The translations under genes were made by a program, and so were the position numbers. From Bacillota bacterium (lineage in GTDB: Bacteria; Bacillota; Bacilli; Bacillales_B; DSM-18226): a DNA stretch of 8,654 nt. The stretch's first letter is position 1. Every line of letters starts with the position of its first letter. Location of the stretch: contig JAUZQA010000152.1 in NCBI GenBank assembly GCA_030705665.1, positions 1-8,654 of the forward strand. Direction: 5' to 3'. The notes under the pieces were generated by a model, which ran no database searches, had not been told where the DNA came from, and worked only from the letters and a program-made list of their open reading frames with translations. Below are positions 1-5,302 of the stretch, one piece after another.

Positions 1-684
1 CATCACAGTTGCACCTATAACGCCGACAGCAAGCATAATACTTTCATTATTCCCGATCCAAGGGACAACACTATGATAGGCAATTTGCGAAAAATTTGGC
101 TTCGATAAGATCGTTTCGACTAAATAACACAGACCGATCAAAACGGCAAAGGCGGCAATAAATTTTTCTAAAGGTCTAAATCCATATTTTTCTAGCATTA
201 ATATTAAATACGTTACAATTCCAACCATTATGGTGGCCAAAAGCATTGGAATCCCCAAAAGTAAGTTTAAGGCAAGTGTTGCACCTAAAAATTCCGCAAG
301 GTCAGTTGCCATTGCAGCGAACTCTGAAACAATCCACATTGTTATTGTCAAGGGCTTTGGCATATAATCCCGGCAAACTTGAGGGAGGTTCTTCCCTGTT
401 GCTATACCCAGTTTTGCTGACATATTCTGGAGGAGCATTGCCATTAAATTTGCAAGAACGATAACCCAAAGCATATTGTAGCCAAAACGGGCACCAGATT
501 GGATATTAGTGGCAAAATTGCCTGGATCTATATAAGCGATGGAAGCGATAAAAGCAGGTCCAAGGAATGGTAAAAGAGCACGAAAACCCTTGACTTTTCC
601 ATTAATGGCATCTCTTGCAGCCGAAATTGTCCTTTGTTCCTTGGAACTTGCGCGCTTAACAGCGACTGAGTTTGATTGGCTCAC
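1..684 (-). CDS. mntH: Nramp-family manganese/divalent metal transporter MntH, N-terminal 228 residues (cut by window edge)
   Basis: Membrane protein that imports Mn2+ (and some Fe2+) with protons. I translated the minus strand from position 684. TM1 carries the family signature DPGN at residues 53-56. TM3 carries E121 and an ATDLAEFLGATLALNLL stretch in which D128 and E131 match the proton-pathway acidic residues of the family. The last visible residues are GATVM, so the final residue, M228, is the metal-ligand methionine of the TM6 motif that normally continues PHN. D53, N56 and M228 correspond to D56, N59 and M230 of the Deinococcus Nramp structure. The rest of the protein, normally a little over 400 aa in total, lies outside the window. 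I chose the GTG at 684-682 because AAAGGATGG sits just upstream; the in-frame ATG at 702-700 has no good ribosome site and would include that sequence as codons. It is divergent from selB. The family is certain; the exact metal is inferred from the family and from the candidate MntR box. Confidence 0.93.
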   Translation of the reverse strand, partial: MSQSNSVAVKRASSKEQRTISAARDAINGKVKGFRALLPFLGPAFIASIAYIDPGNFATNIQSGARFGYNMLWVIVLANLMAMLLQNMSAKLGIATGKNLPQVCRDYMPKPLTITMWIVSEFAAMATDLAEFLGATLALNLLLGIPMLLATIMVGIVTYLILMLEKYGFRPLEKFIAAFAVLIGLCYLVETILSKPNFSQIAYHSVVPWIGNNESIMLAVGVIGATVM

Positions 685-690
685 AGGACA

Positions 691-699
691 CCATCCTTT
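691..699 (-). promoter_or_regulatory. Ribosome binding site deciding the GTG start of mntH
   Basis: Minus-strand AAAGGATGG, 6 nt before the GTG at 684. It resembles AAAGGAGG with one interrupting T. It supports GTG over the upstream ATG at 702-700, which is preceded only by a weak ACGAAAAAA stretch. Confidence 0.6.
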
Positions 700-739
700 C
701 ATTTTTTTCGTAGTTGCAAGCTTTGTGAAACAACGAATA

Positions 740-760
740 AATTTTTCCCTGATGCAACTT
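740..760 (-). promoter_or_regulatory. Candidate MntR operator upstream of mntH
   Basis: On the minus strand this 21-bp segment reads AAGTTGCAT, then CAGGG, then AAAAATT. It has the GTTGC(N7)AAA-type imperfect dyad that I remember for MntR boxes of Bacillus mntH and mntA. MntR is a DtxR-type repressor that shuts off Mn2+ uptake when Mn2+ is sufficient. The site lies directly downstream of the proposed -10 at 770-775, where a bound repressor would block transcription. The match is by eye and to a remembered consensus. Confidence 0.5.
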
Positions 761-769
761 TATATGATC

Positions 770-799
770 ATTATATTAAACTTCTCAAAATTTGTGTAA
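770..799 (-). promoter_or_regulatory. Sigma-A-type promoter of mntH
   Basis: On the minus strand: TTACAC (799-794), an 18-nt spacer, then TATAAT (775-770), a perfect -10. Transcription would begin near 763, giving a leader of about 80 nt that starts at the candidate MntR box. An alternative pairing, TTGAGA with TATAAA at 764-759, is possible but would put the -10 on the edge of the operator. Confidence 0.55.
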
Positions 800-847
800 G
801 ATTCTGCACAAAATAATAAATTTAATTGAAGGATCTGCCTAATCTTG

Positions 848-876
848 TTGATTTAAATAACTCGGTAATCTATATT
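848..876 (+). promoter_or_regulatory. Candidate sigma-A promoter of selB (distal)
   Basis: TTGATT at 848-853, a 17-nt spacer, and TATATT at 871-876. It would give a leader of about 100 nt before the selB start. It is one of two plausible promoters in the mntH-selB intergenic region; nothing in the sequence decides between them. Confidence 0.4.
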
Positions 877-929
877 ATTGGGAAGAATCATTCATATATG
901 ACGTAATCAAGGTATAAATAAAAGTTTTC

Positions 930-958
930 TTGAACAAAATGCGCTTTCACGCTACATT
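930..958 (+). promoter_or_regulatory. Candidate sigma-A promoter of selB (proximal)
   Basis: TTGAAC at 930-935, a 17-nt spacer, and TACATT at 953-958. Transcription would start near 965, only about 18 nt before the GTG start, just enough to include the AAAGG ribosome site at 970-974. The -35 is good and the -10 is moderate. Confidence 0.35.
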
Positions 959-982
959 TAAGTAGTTAGAAAGGCGAAGTAG

Positions 983-2881
983 GTGGAAAAATTGGAAAAA
1001 AGATTCTTTACAATTGGAATGGCCGGACATATTGACCATGGAAAAACATCACTAACCAAAGCGCTAACCAATGTTGATACAGATCGTTTGAAAGAAGAAA
1101 AAGAAAGACAGATTTCGATTGAGCTTGGGTTCGCACCTTTATATGAAGATGATGAAATACAAATTTCAGTAATTGATGTTCCGGGACATGAACGATTTAT
1201 ACGGCAAATGATTGCTGGAGTCGCCGGAATTGATTTAGTCGTTCTTGTTGTTGCTGCAGATGAGGGAGTTATGCCTCAAACAAGGGAACATTTGGACATA
1301 TTGGGTTTTTTGGGAATACAAAATGGTATTGTTGCGATTACTAAAATAGACCGGGTCGATGCGGAATTTATTGATCTTGTGAAGGACGATATTTTAGCCG
1401 AGTTACAGGACACCGTCTTTGCGAATGCCCCATTTATACTTGTGGACAGCATATCACATAAGGGAATTGAAGCGTTAAAGACGATGATTATTGATACCTT
1501 AAAGGCACAAGAAATGCGCGATTTAAAAGGTGCATTTCGCCTCCCAATTGATCAGGTTTTCACAGTGAAAGGTCAAGGGACAGTTGTCCGTGGTACTGTA
1601 TATGAGGGGTCAGTTGAGGAAGGACAGACGCTTCGCGTTATGCCAAAAGGCATAGAAGTAAAGGCACGGCAAATCCAGGTGCACCATAAACAAGCCCAAA
1701 ATGCTTTTGCCGGACAACGAGCAGCTATCAACCTCACAAGTGTTTCGAAGGAAGAGATAGAAAGAGGGGATGTTCTTGTCTCCTCAGAACATTTTATCGT
1801 TACAAAAACGGTTGATGTTGCAATGAGAATAGTGGAAGATCTTGAACATATGATCAAACAACGGATGCCAATTAAACTCCATATTGGAACGACAGAGGTT
1901 ATGGGGCGAATTGTATTCTTTGATCGGAATGAATTAAAAGAAGAAAATGGTGAAATTCTTTGCCAGCTTCGTCTGGATGAAGAAATTTTAACAAAACGGG
2001 GTGACCGTTTTATCATTCGCCGGCCAAGCCCACAGGAGACAATTGGCGGCGGCTGGGTGATTGATCCTCGGGGTCAAAAATACCGTTTTGGGGAGCATAC
2101 AATCGAAGAGCTTGAAAAGAAAAAAGTTGGTTCACCAAAAGAGAGAGTTACAGCAGCACTATTTGAAGCCAAATCATTGTCTCTAAGTGAATTAATTAAA
2201 CATACTGCGTTAGAAGAAGAAAAGTTAAAAGAGGTTTTACAAGATATAGATTTTATTTTTTATAGCGGCAAGGAATACACTCTTCAAACGATTATTGACG
2301 CTATTGAAGAAGATATTTATGACCTCCTGCAAGAGTTTCATCAAAAAAGTCCTATGAAAATGGGCCTGAATAAAGCTGAGCTATTACAATCTTTGAATAA
2401 ACGCTATAGTAAAGGGCTAATTGATTTTGTAATCGAAAATGGGATTATCAATGAAGCATTTTTACGAAAGGGGCAATTTGTTCAATTAGCAAACTTTGTT
2501 CCACATATTCCTGCAAACTGGCAAAAGCGGGTTGAAAACATGCTTCTCGAAATCAAGAAAGATGGATTAAAAGTACGATATTTGCAGGATTATTTGACGA
2601 GTGCAGGTATACCCCCATCACTTGTTGGTGATATAAAGAAATTCATGGAAGAGCAAGGACAAATTGTTTTGCTTGATGACCAATTTGCCTATTCTGGAGA
2701 AGTGTTTGGGCTTGCTGTTGAAACCCTGCAGGCTAAGACAGGAACTGAATTTGAAGTAGGGGATGCAAAGGAAATCCTCAGCATTTCTCGTAAGTATATC
2801 ATTCCATTTTTAGAGAAATTAGATACACTTAAACTAACAAAAAGAGTGGAGAACAAACGGGTTTGGCAAAAAAAACGCTAA
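983..2881 (+). CDS. selB: Selenocysteine-specific translation elongation factor SelB
   Basis: GTPase that carries selenocysteinyl-tRNA(Sec) to the ribosome at a UGA codon followed by a SECIS hairpin in the mRNA; it replaces EF-Tu for this one amino acid. At 632 aa it has full length for bacterial SelB. The GTPase domain shows G1 GHIDHGKT at 15-22, switch I ISIELGFA at 44-51, G3 DVPGHE at 65-70 and G4 TKID at 120-123, followed by EF-Tu-like barrel domains to about residue 370. The ISIELGFA form and the long C-terminal half (about 380-632), made of winged-helix units that bind the SECIS RNA in known SelB proteins, separate it from EF-Tu and IF2. The start is GTG at 983, with AAAGG 8 nt upstream; TTG at 992 is an alternative. 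It is divergent from mntH and is transcribed alone, ending at the terminator at 2920-2952. No selA, selD or Sec tRNA is in the window. Residue 43, before ISIELG, is Gln where EF-Tu and E. coli SelB have Gly. Confidence 0.95.
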   Translation: MEKLEKRFFTIGMAGHIDHGKTSLTKALTNVDTDRLKEEKERQISIELGFAPLYEDDEIQISVIDVPGHERFIRQMIAGVAGIDLVVLVVAADEGVMPQTREHLDILGFLGIQNGIVAITKIDRVDAEFIDLVKDDILAELQDTVFANAPFILVDSISHKGIEALKTMIIDTLKAQEMRDLKGAFRLPIDQVFTVKGQGTVVRGTVYEGSVEEGQTLRVMPKGIEVKARQIQVHHKQAQNAFAGQRAAINLTSVSKEEIERGDVLVSSEHFIVTKTVDVAMRIVEDLEHMIKQRMPIKLHIGTTEVMGRIVFFDRNELKEENGEILCQLRLDEEILTKRGDRFIIRRPSPQETIGGGWVIDPRGQKYRFGEHTIEELEKKKVGSPKERVTAALFEAKSLSLSELIKHTALEEEKLKEVLQDIDFIFYSGKEYTLQTIIDAIEEDIYDLLQEFHQKSPMKMGLNKAELLQSLNKRYSKGLIDFVIENGIINEAFLRKGQFVQLANFVPHIPANWQKRVENMLLEIKKDGLKVRYLQDYLTSAGIPPSLVGDIKKFMEEQGQIVLLDDQFAYSGEVFGLAVETLQAKTGTEFEVGDAKEILSISRKYIIPFLEKLDTLKLTKRVENKRVWQKKR

Positions 2882-2887
2882 TTTAAA

Positions 2888-2917
2888 AACATCCTATTTT
2901 TGGGAAAATAGGATGTT
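2888..2917 (-). terminator. Hairpin terminator, oriented for minus-strand transcripts (Ter fusion gene)
   Basis: A perfect 13-bp stem (2888-2900 with 2905-2917) around a 4-nt loop. Read on the minus strand the stem runs into GTTTTTAAAT, a short U-tract, so it fits an intrinsic terminator for transcripts coming from the Ter gene through the repeat. On the plus strand the stem is followed by CAGG and lacks a U-tract. Confidence 0.6.
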
Positions 2918-2919
2918 CA

Positions 2920-2952
2920 GGTTGTCGAAAAAACTTTCGGCAGCCTATTTTT
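2920..2952 (+). terminator. Rho-independent terminator of selB
   Basis: An 11-bp stem (2920-2930 with 2935-2945, including two G-U pairs) with loop AAAC, followed by TATTTTTATT. It starts 39 nt after the selB stop codon and is oriented for plus-strand transcription. Confidence 0.8.
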
Positions 2953-3024
2953 ATTCAAATTTCTTTAGTAATTCACTGCGATAATTCATTATCATATAAT
3001 TAGTAAACGGCTTTTGACATGTCT

Positions 3025-3153
3025 GTTGATTGGCGCTCCAGGCACTTCGCTTTCCGCGGGCGTGCAGGGGAGCCTCCTCATCGCTTCACTCTTGCGGGGT
3101 CTCCCCTGCCCCGTACTCCCGCAGGAGTCTTCGTGCCTTCCGCACCAATCAAC
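3025..3153. repeat. GC-rich dyad-symmetric intergenic repeat element, about 129 bp
   Basis: The element is bounded by perfect inverted ends GTTGATTGG (3025-3033) and CCAATCAAC (3145-3153). Inside these are GGCAC (3041-3045) with GTGCC (3133-3137), then a 9-bp stem GCAGGGGAG (3064-3072) with CTCCCCTGC (3101-3109), and a small hairpin CTCC-CGCA-GGAG (3116-3127). The interior is about two-thirds GC, against AT-rich flanks, so the boundaries are sharp. From memory, close relatives (CACTTCGCTTTCCGCGGG... AGTCTTCGTGCCTTCCGC) are scattered between genes in many Bacillus-group genomes and are often miscalled as small ORFs. It lies between two convergent genes, 31 bp beyond the Ter stop codon. It encodes no transposase; whether it moves by another element's enzyme or acts as an RNA structure is unknown. 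Confidence 0.75.
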
Positions 3154-3184
3154 CGGCCCATTTGCAGGAAACATCCAAATTTTT

Positions 3185-4540
3185 TTAGTCTAAAAATTCG
3201 TTAGGGTTAAGGCCGAGTTCACGGCAAATGTCGCTAACCATTTGTTTTTCGCTCTGGTCAAAATGGCCGTCTGCATATCCGATGGCGATACAAAAACGGG
3301 CAATTAGCCTGGCAATTTCAGGCTTAGAACGTACTTTTCCAAGTGCACGATAAGCTTCAGCACGTCCAATGATGGGATCATTCTGCATTCTTTGAACAAA
3401 TAGATTAAATTTTTCCATGACTTTATAGGAATCAAATACTTGTAATTCCTCACTTTGATGAATAAAATCCATCATTTTTTGTCGTTCCGATGAATCTAGA
3501 TGACCATCCGCCATTCCTACCAATGCGCAAGCAGCAACTACTGCTTCTAAAACATCTTGACTTTTGTACCTTGTAAACAACTCTTGTGCTCTTCGTTTTT
3601 GCTGATTTGCCCACTCCATATAGTCAGTTTGATTAGGTGACCATGACCTTCCGCAAGATTGACATGTGAACTTCAACTGGTTTTTGCCAATGAATCCTCC
3701 AAGCAATCCTATCGGACCAAGAATCAGACCGCCGATGGCGGCTTTTCCTAAGCCAAACCCTTTTTCTCCTGTCCGTACATTTGTGGAACCACAGCGTGAA
3801 CACACGATGTGTTCCCCGCCATATGTTTGTGCCGGTGAATAGGACGAAGGTGTTTGATAGGATTGACTTGTTGTTTGTGGAGGATACGCGTGTCCAAACT
3901 GTGATCCATTATTAAAAGAAGCCGAAGGATTGGGTGGAGGCGAATAAATAGAAGCTGGTGGTTCATCATCAACATGAACACCAAAGTTCGCACACAATGC
4001 TCCCAAACCGCCTTGGAAACCACTAGCCACGGCGTTAAATTTCCATTCGCCATTATGACGATAAAGTTCTGCAGCTACAATAGCTGTTTCAACAGTGAAA
4101 TTTCGTCCGAGGTCAAAGTGAAAAAGCTCTTCGTTCGTTTGCTCATTAAAAATTCTTACATAGGATTGTCCAATTTGACCGAAGCTTTGTCCCTTTGCTT
4201 TTGCATCATGAATTGTAATTGTAAAAGCAATTCGATGAATATGAGGCGGGACTTTGTTTAAATCTACTCTAATTTGCTCATCATCGGAGATACCTGTCCC
4301 AACACGATTGTCACCGCTATAAATGATAGAACCATTTCCTCCAGAGGGATTGTTATAAAAAACAAAATCGGCGTCACTTTGGACCTTGCCTGCTTCCCCT
4401 AGTAAAAAAGCGGAAGCATCTAAATCAAAGCTGGTTCCGAGGCTGCTGCCATTCCACCCAAGGCCAACAACAACATTTTGCAGACCAGGATAAGTTTTTG
4501 TTAAATCAACTTTTTGTCCTTTACTGAGTTTAACACCCAA
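3185..4540 (-). CDS. TerD-zinc ribbon-TerB fusion protein, tellurite-resistance/stress family
   Basis: A 451-aa, apparently cytoplasmic protein. Residues 1-190 are a TerD/YceD-type domain (LSKGQKVDLTK at 5-15, FDLDAS at 38-43, SDADF at 55-59, GDNR at 76-79, then acidic DDE); this family binds Ca2+ through such acidic loops. Residues 191-243 are a Pro/Ser/Tyr-rich flexible linker. Residues 247-296 form a zinc ribbon with CSRC (C247, C250) and CQSC (C293, C296), split by a glycine-rich hydrophobic stretch at 261-286. Residues 328-451 are a TerB-type helical domain with two repeated acidic motifs, ADGHLD (344-349) and ADGHFD (423-428). TerD and TerB are usually separate proteins linked to tellurite, phage and envelope stress; here they share one chain. 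The start is TTG at 4540-4538, with AAGGAG 9 nt upstream; the ATG at 4544 is out of frame. An ECF-type promoter at 4619-4646 drives it. The biochemical role is unknown; domain assignment is firm for TerD, good for TerB. Confidence 0.88.
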   Translation of the reverse strand: MGVKLSKGQKVDLTKTYPGLQNVVVGLGWNGSSLGTSFDLDASAFLLGEAGKVQSDADFVFYNNPSGGNGSIIYSGDNRVGTGISDDEQIRVDLNKVPPHIHRIAFTITIHDAKAKGQSFGQIGQSYVRIFNEQTNEELFHFDLGRNFTVETAIVAAELYRHNGEWKFNAVASGFQGGLGALCANFGVHVDDEPPASIYSPPPNPSASFNNGSQFGHAYPPQTTSQSYQTPSSYSPAQTYGGEHIVCSRCGSTNVRTGEKGFGLGKAAIGGLILGPIGLLGGFIGKNQLKFTCQSCGRSWSPNQTDYMEWANQQKRRAQELFTRYKSQDVLEAVVAACALVGMADGHLDSSERQKMMDFIHQSEELQVFDSYKVMEKFNLFVQRMQNDPIIGRAEAYRALGKVRSKPEIARLIARFCIAIGYADGHFDQSEKQMVSDICRELGLNPNEFLD

Positions 4541-4549
4541 TCATATTCA

Positions 4550-4555
4550 CTCCTT
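4550..4555 (-). promoter_or_regulatory. Ribosome binding site of the Ter fusion gene (supports the TTG start)
   Basis: Minus-strand AAGGAG, 9 nt before the TTG at 4540. The same site lies 5 nt before an ATG at 4544-4542 that opens only a four-codon frame (ATG ATT GGG TGT TAA) overlapping the real start in another frame. The TTG frame gives the standard TerD N-terminus GVKLSKGQKVDL. Confidence 0.8.
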
Positions 4556-4618
4556 TTTTAACCATACATCATGCCGCACTTATTTAAGAAGGTTTAGTGT
4601 AGTTTTGGCTTAACTCTT

Positions 4619-4646
4619 TATACGAATGATTTTGCTAAAGGTTTCA
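4619..4646 (-). promoter_or_regulatory. Sigma-W/ECF-type promoter of the Ter fusion gene
   Basis: On the minus strand: TGAAAC (4646-4641), a 16-nt spacer beginning CTTT, then CGTATA (4624-4619). This matches the -35 TGAAAC and -10 CGTA of Bacillus extracytoplasmic-function sigma factors, especially sigma-W. Transcription would start near 4612, leaving a leader of about 70 nt. In B. subtilis the TerD-family yce operon is, as I recall, controlled by ECF factors and sigma-B, which makes the call coherent. Confidence 0.78.
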
Positions 4647-4746
4647 AGAATTTACTGAAACTGTGATGTTTAATTTAGAAAATTGTCTCCAAAAAAATGA
4701 CCATAAATACTTGGTTAAGTTGATTTTAACGGTTTCAGAAGTGTTA

Positions 4747-4775
4747 TTGACTGTGCTAAAATTATTTCATATAGT
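4747..4775 (+). promoter_or_regulatory. Sigma-A promoter of the marR-MMPL operon
   Basis: TTGACT at 4747-4752, an exact 17-nt spacer, and TATAGT at 4770-4775. This is the strongest housekeeping promoter in the window by eye. Transcription would start near 4782, immediately before the palindromic operator. Confidence 0.8.
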
Positions 4776-4785
4776 TAAATAGGTG

Positions 4786-4808
4786 AATAGTTAAACTGCT
4801 TAACTATT
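4786..4808. promoter_or_regulatory. Palindromic operator, probably autoregulatory site of the MarR protein
   Basis: A perfect inverted repeat AATAGTTAA - ACTGC - TTAACTATT (9-5-9 bp), centred about 15 bp downstream of the expected transcription start. Size and AT-rich form suit a MarR dimer. A further copy of the half-site, ATAGTTAA at 4771-4778, overlaps the -10 exactly 16 bp before the left arm (4787), so a second dimer could cover the promoter. Position and form are seen; assignment to the adjacent MarR gene is inferred. Confidence 0.72.
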
Positions 4809-4818
4809 ATATATGATA

Positions 4819-4829
4819 AAGGAAGGTGA
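4819..4829 (+). promoter_or_regulatory. Ribosome binding site deciding the ATG start of marR
   Basis: AAGGAAGGTGA, whose AGGTGA pairs with the 16S tail 8 nt before the ATG at 4838. The in-frame GTG at 4826 lies inside this site and so is unlikely to be the start. Confidence 0.75.
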
Positions 4830-4837
4830 AATTTCTT

Positions 4838-5299
4838 ATGGATCAAAATAATATTCAAGAACTAATCAATCGTTATGTAGCCGTTTCCTTTACTGTAAAT
4901 AAAAAAGCAGAATCACTTATAAAAGCACAAATAGGAGATGAGCTAACAAACGATCAACACTACATACTTAGATATATATACAGGTCTGGCGGATGTACTT
5001 CAACCGAATTAGCTGATGCTTTTGAAGTGAACAAAAGTGCTATTACAGCATTTATCAATCGAATGGTTGATAGAGATTTGATAAAAAGAACACGAGATGA
5101 GGGGGATAGAAGGGTCGTCTATTTAACATTAACCGATAAGGGTAACAATTTGTTTAAAAAAACGGAAGAAAAAGTATTGGCTCTTGTAGAATCAATTATT
5201 ACCAAGTTTGATGAAATGGAAATCCAGAATTTTTTACAAACATACGAAAAATTGGCTGAGATCTTACTGAAAATGAAAATGGATCAACTGGAGGATTAA
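4838..5299 (+). CDS. MarR-family transcriptional repressor of the adjacent MMPL exporter
   Basis: A 153-aa winged-helix DNA-binding protein, normal length for MarR. After an N-terminal dimerisation helix, the DNA-binding part runs from about 36 to 102: LTNDQHYILRYI, the STELADAFEVNKSAITAFINRM helix-turn-helix (55-76) with its recognition helix near 65-76, and the wing signature DEGDRRVVYLTLTDKG (87-102). The C-terminal helices (about 105-150) complete the dimer interface. There is a single cysteine, C53, so two-cysteine redox sensing within one chain is excluded, though single-Cys sensing is not. The gene is first in a two-gene operon and ends 3 nt before the exporter ATG. The best model is a repressor that binds 4786-4808 and releases it on binding a small ligand, as for YdgG-type regulators of B. 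subtilis paired with YdgH; the ligand cannot be read from the sequence. Confidence 0.9.
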   Translation: MDQNNIQELINRYVAVSFTVNKKAESLIKAQIGDELTNDQHYILRYIYRSGGCTSTELADAFEVNKSAITAFINRMVDRDLIKRTRDEGDRRVVYLTLTDKGNNLFKKTEEKVLALVESIITKFDEMEIQNFLQTYEKLAEILLKMKMDQLED

Positions 5300-5302
5300 T
5301 TC

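Noticed and set aside
246..799. Plus-strand open frames at 246-464 and 539-799
   Set aside because: They lie antisense to, or run off the 5' end of, the clearly conserved mntH frame and show no recognisable protein features.
800..982. Sec tRNA (selC) or a riboswitch in the leader before selB
   Set aside because: No long acceptor stem, TTCRA arm or UCA anticodon arrangement could be found, and the stretch is simply AT-rich with promoter-like words.
1573..2016. Minus-strand 147-aa open frame inside selB
   Set aside because: It is a shadow of the SelB frame with Ser/Arg-rich low-quality composition and no ribosome site of note.
3160..3186. ATTTG...CAAAT followed by a T-run, as a plus-strand terminator
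   Set aside because: The stem is only 5 AT-rich base pairs and there is no plus-strand gene upstream that needs it; the selB terminator is already at 2920-2952.
2992..3204. Overlapping small open frames on both strands across the GC-rich repeat
   Set aside because: The frames owe their openness to the GC-rich dyad repeat; both strands encode similar Pro/Arg/Ser-rich peptides, as expected from inverted symmetry. Similar repeats are commonly miscalled as hypothetical proteins.
3748..4261. Open frames at 3748-4053 (minus) and 3974-4261 (plus)
   Set aside because: Both lie in other frames of the TerD part and linker of the Ter fusion gene and have no supporting motifs.
4826..4837. GTG at 4826 as the marR start
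   Set aside because: It lies inside the ribosome binding site AAGGAAGGTGA that serves the ATG at 4838, and has only weak purine sequence upstream.
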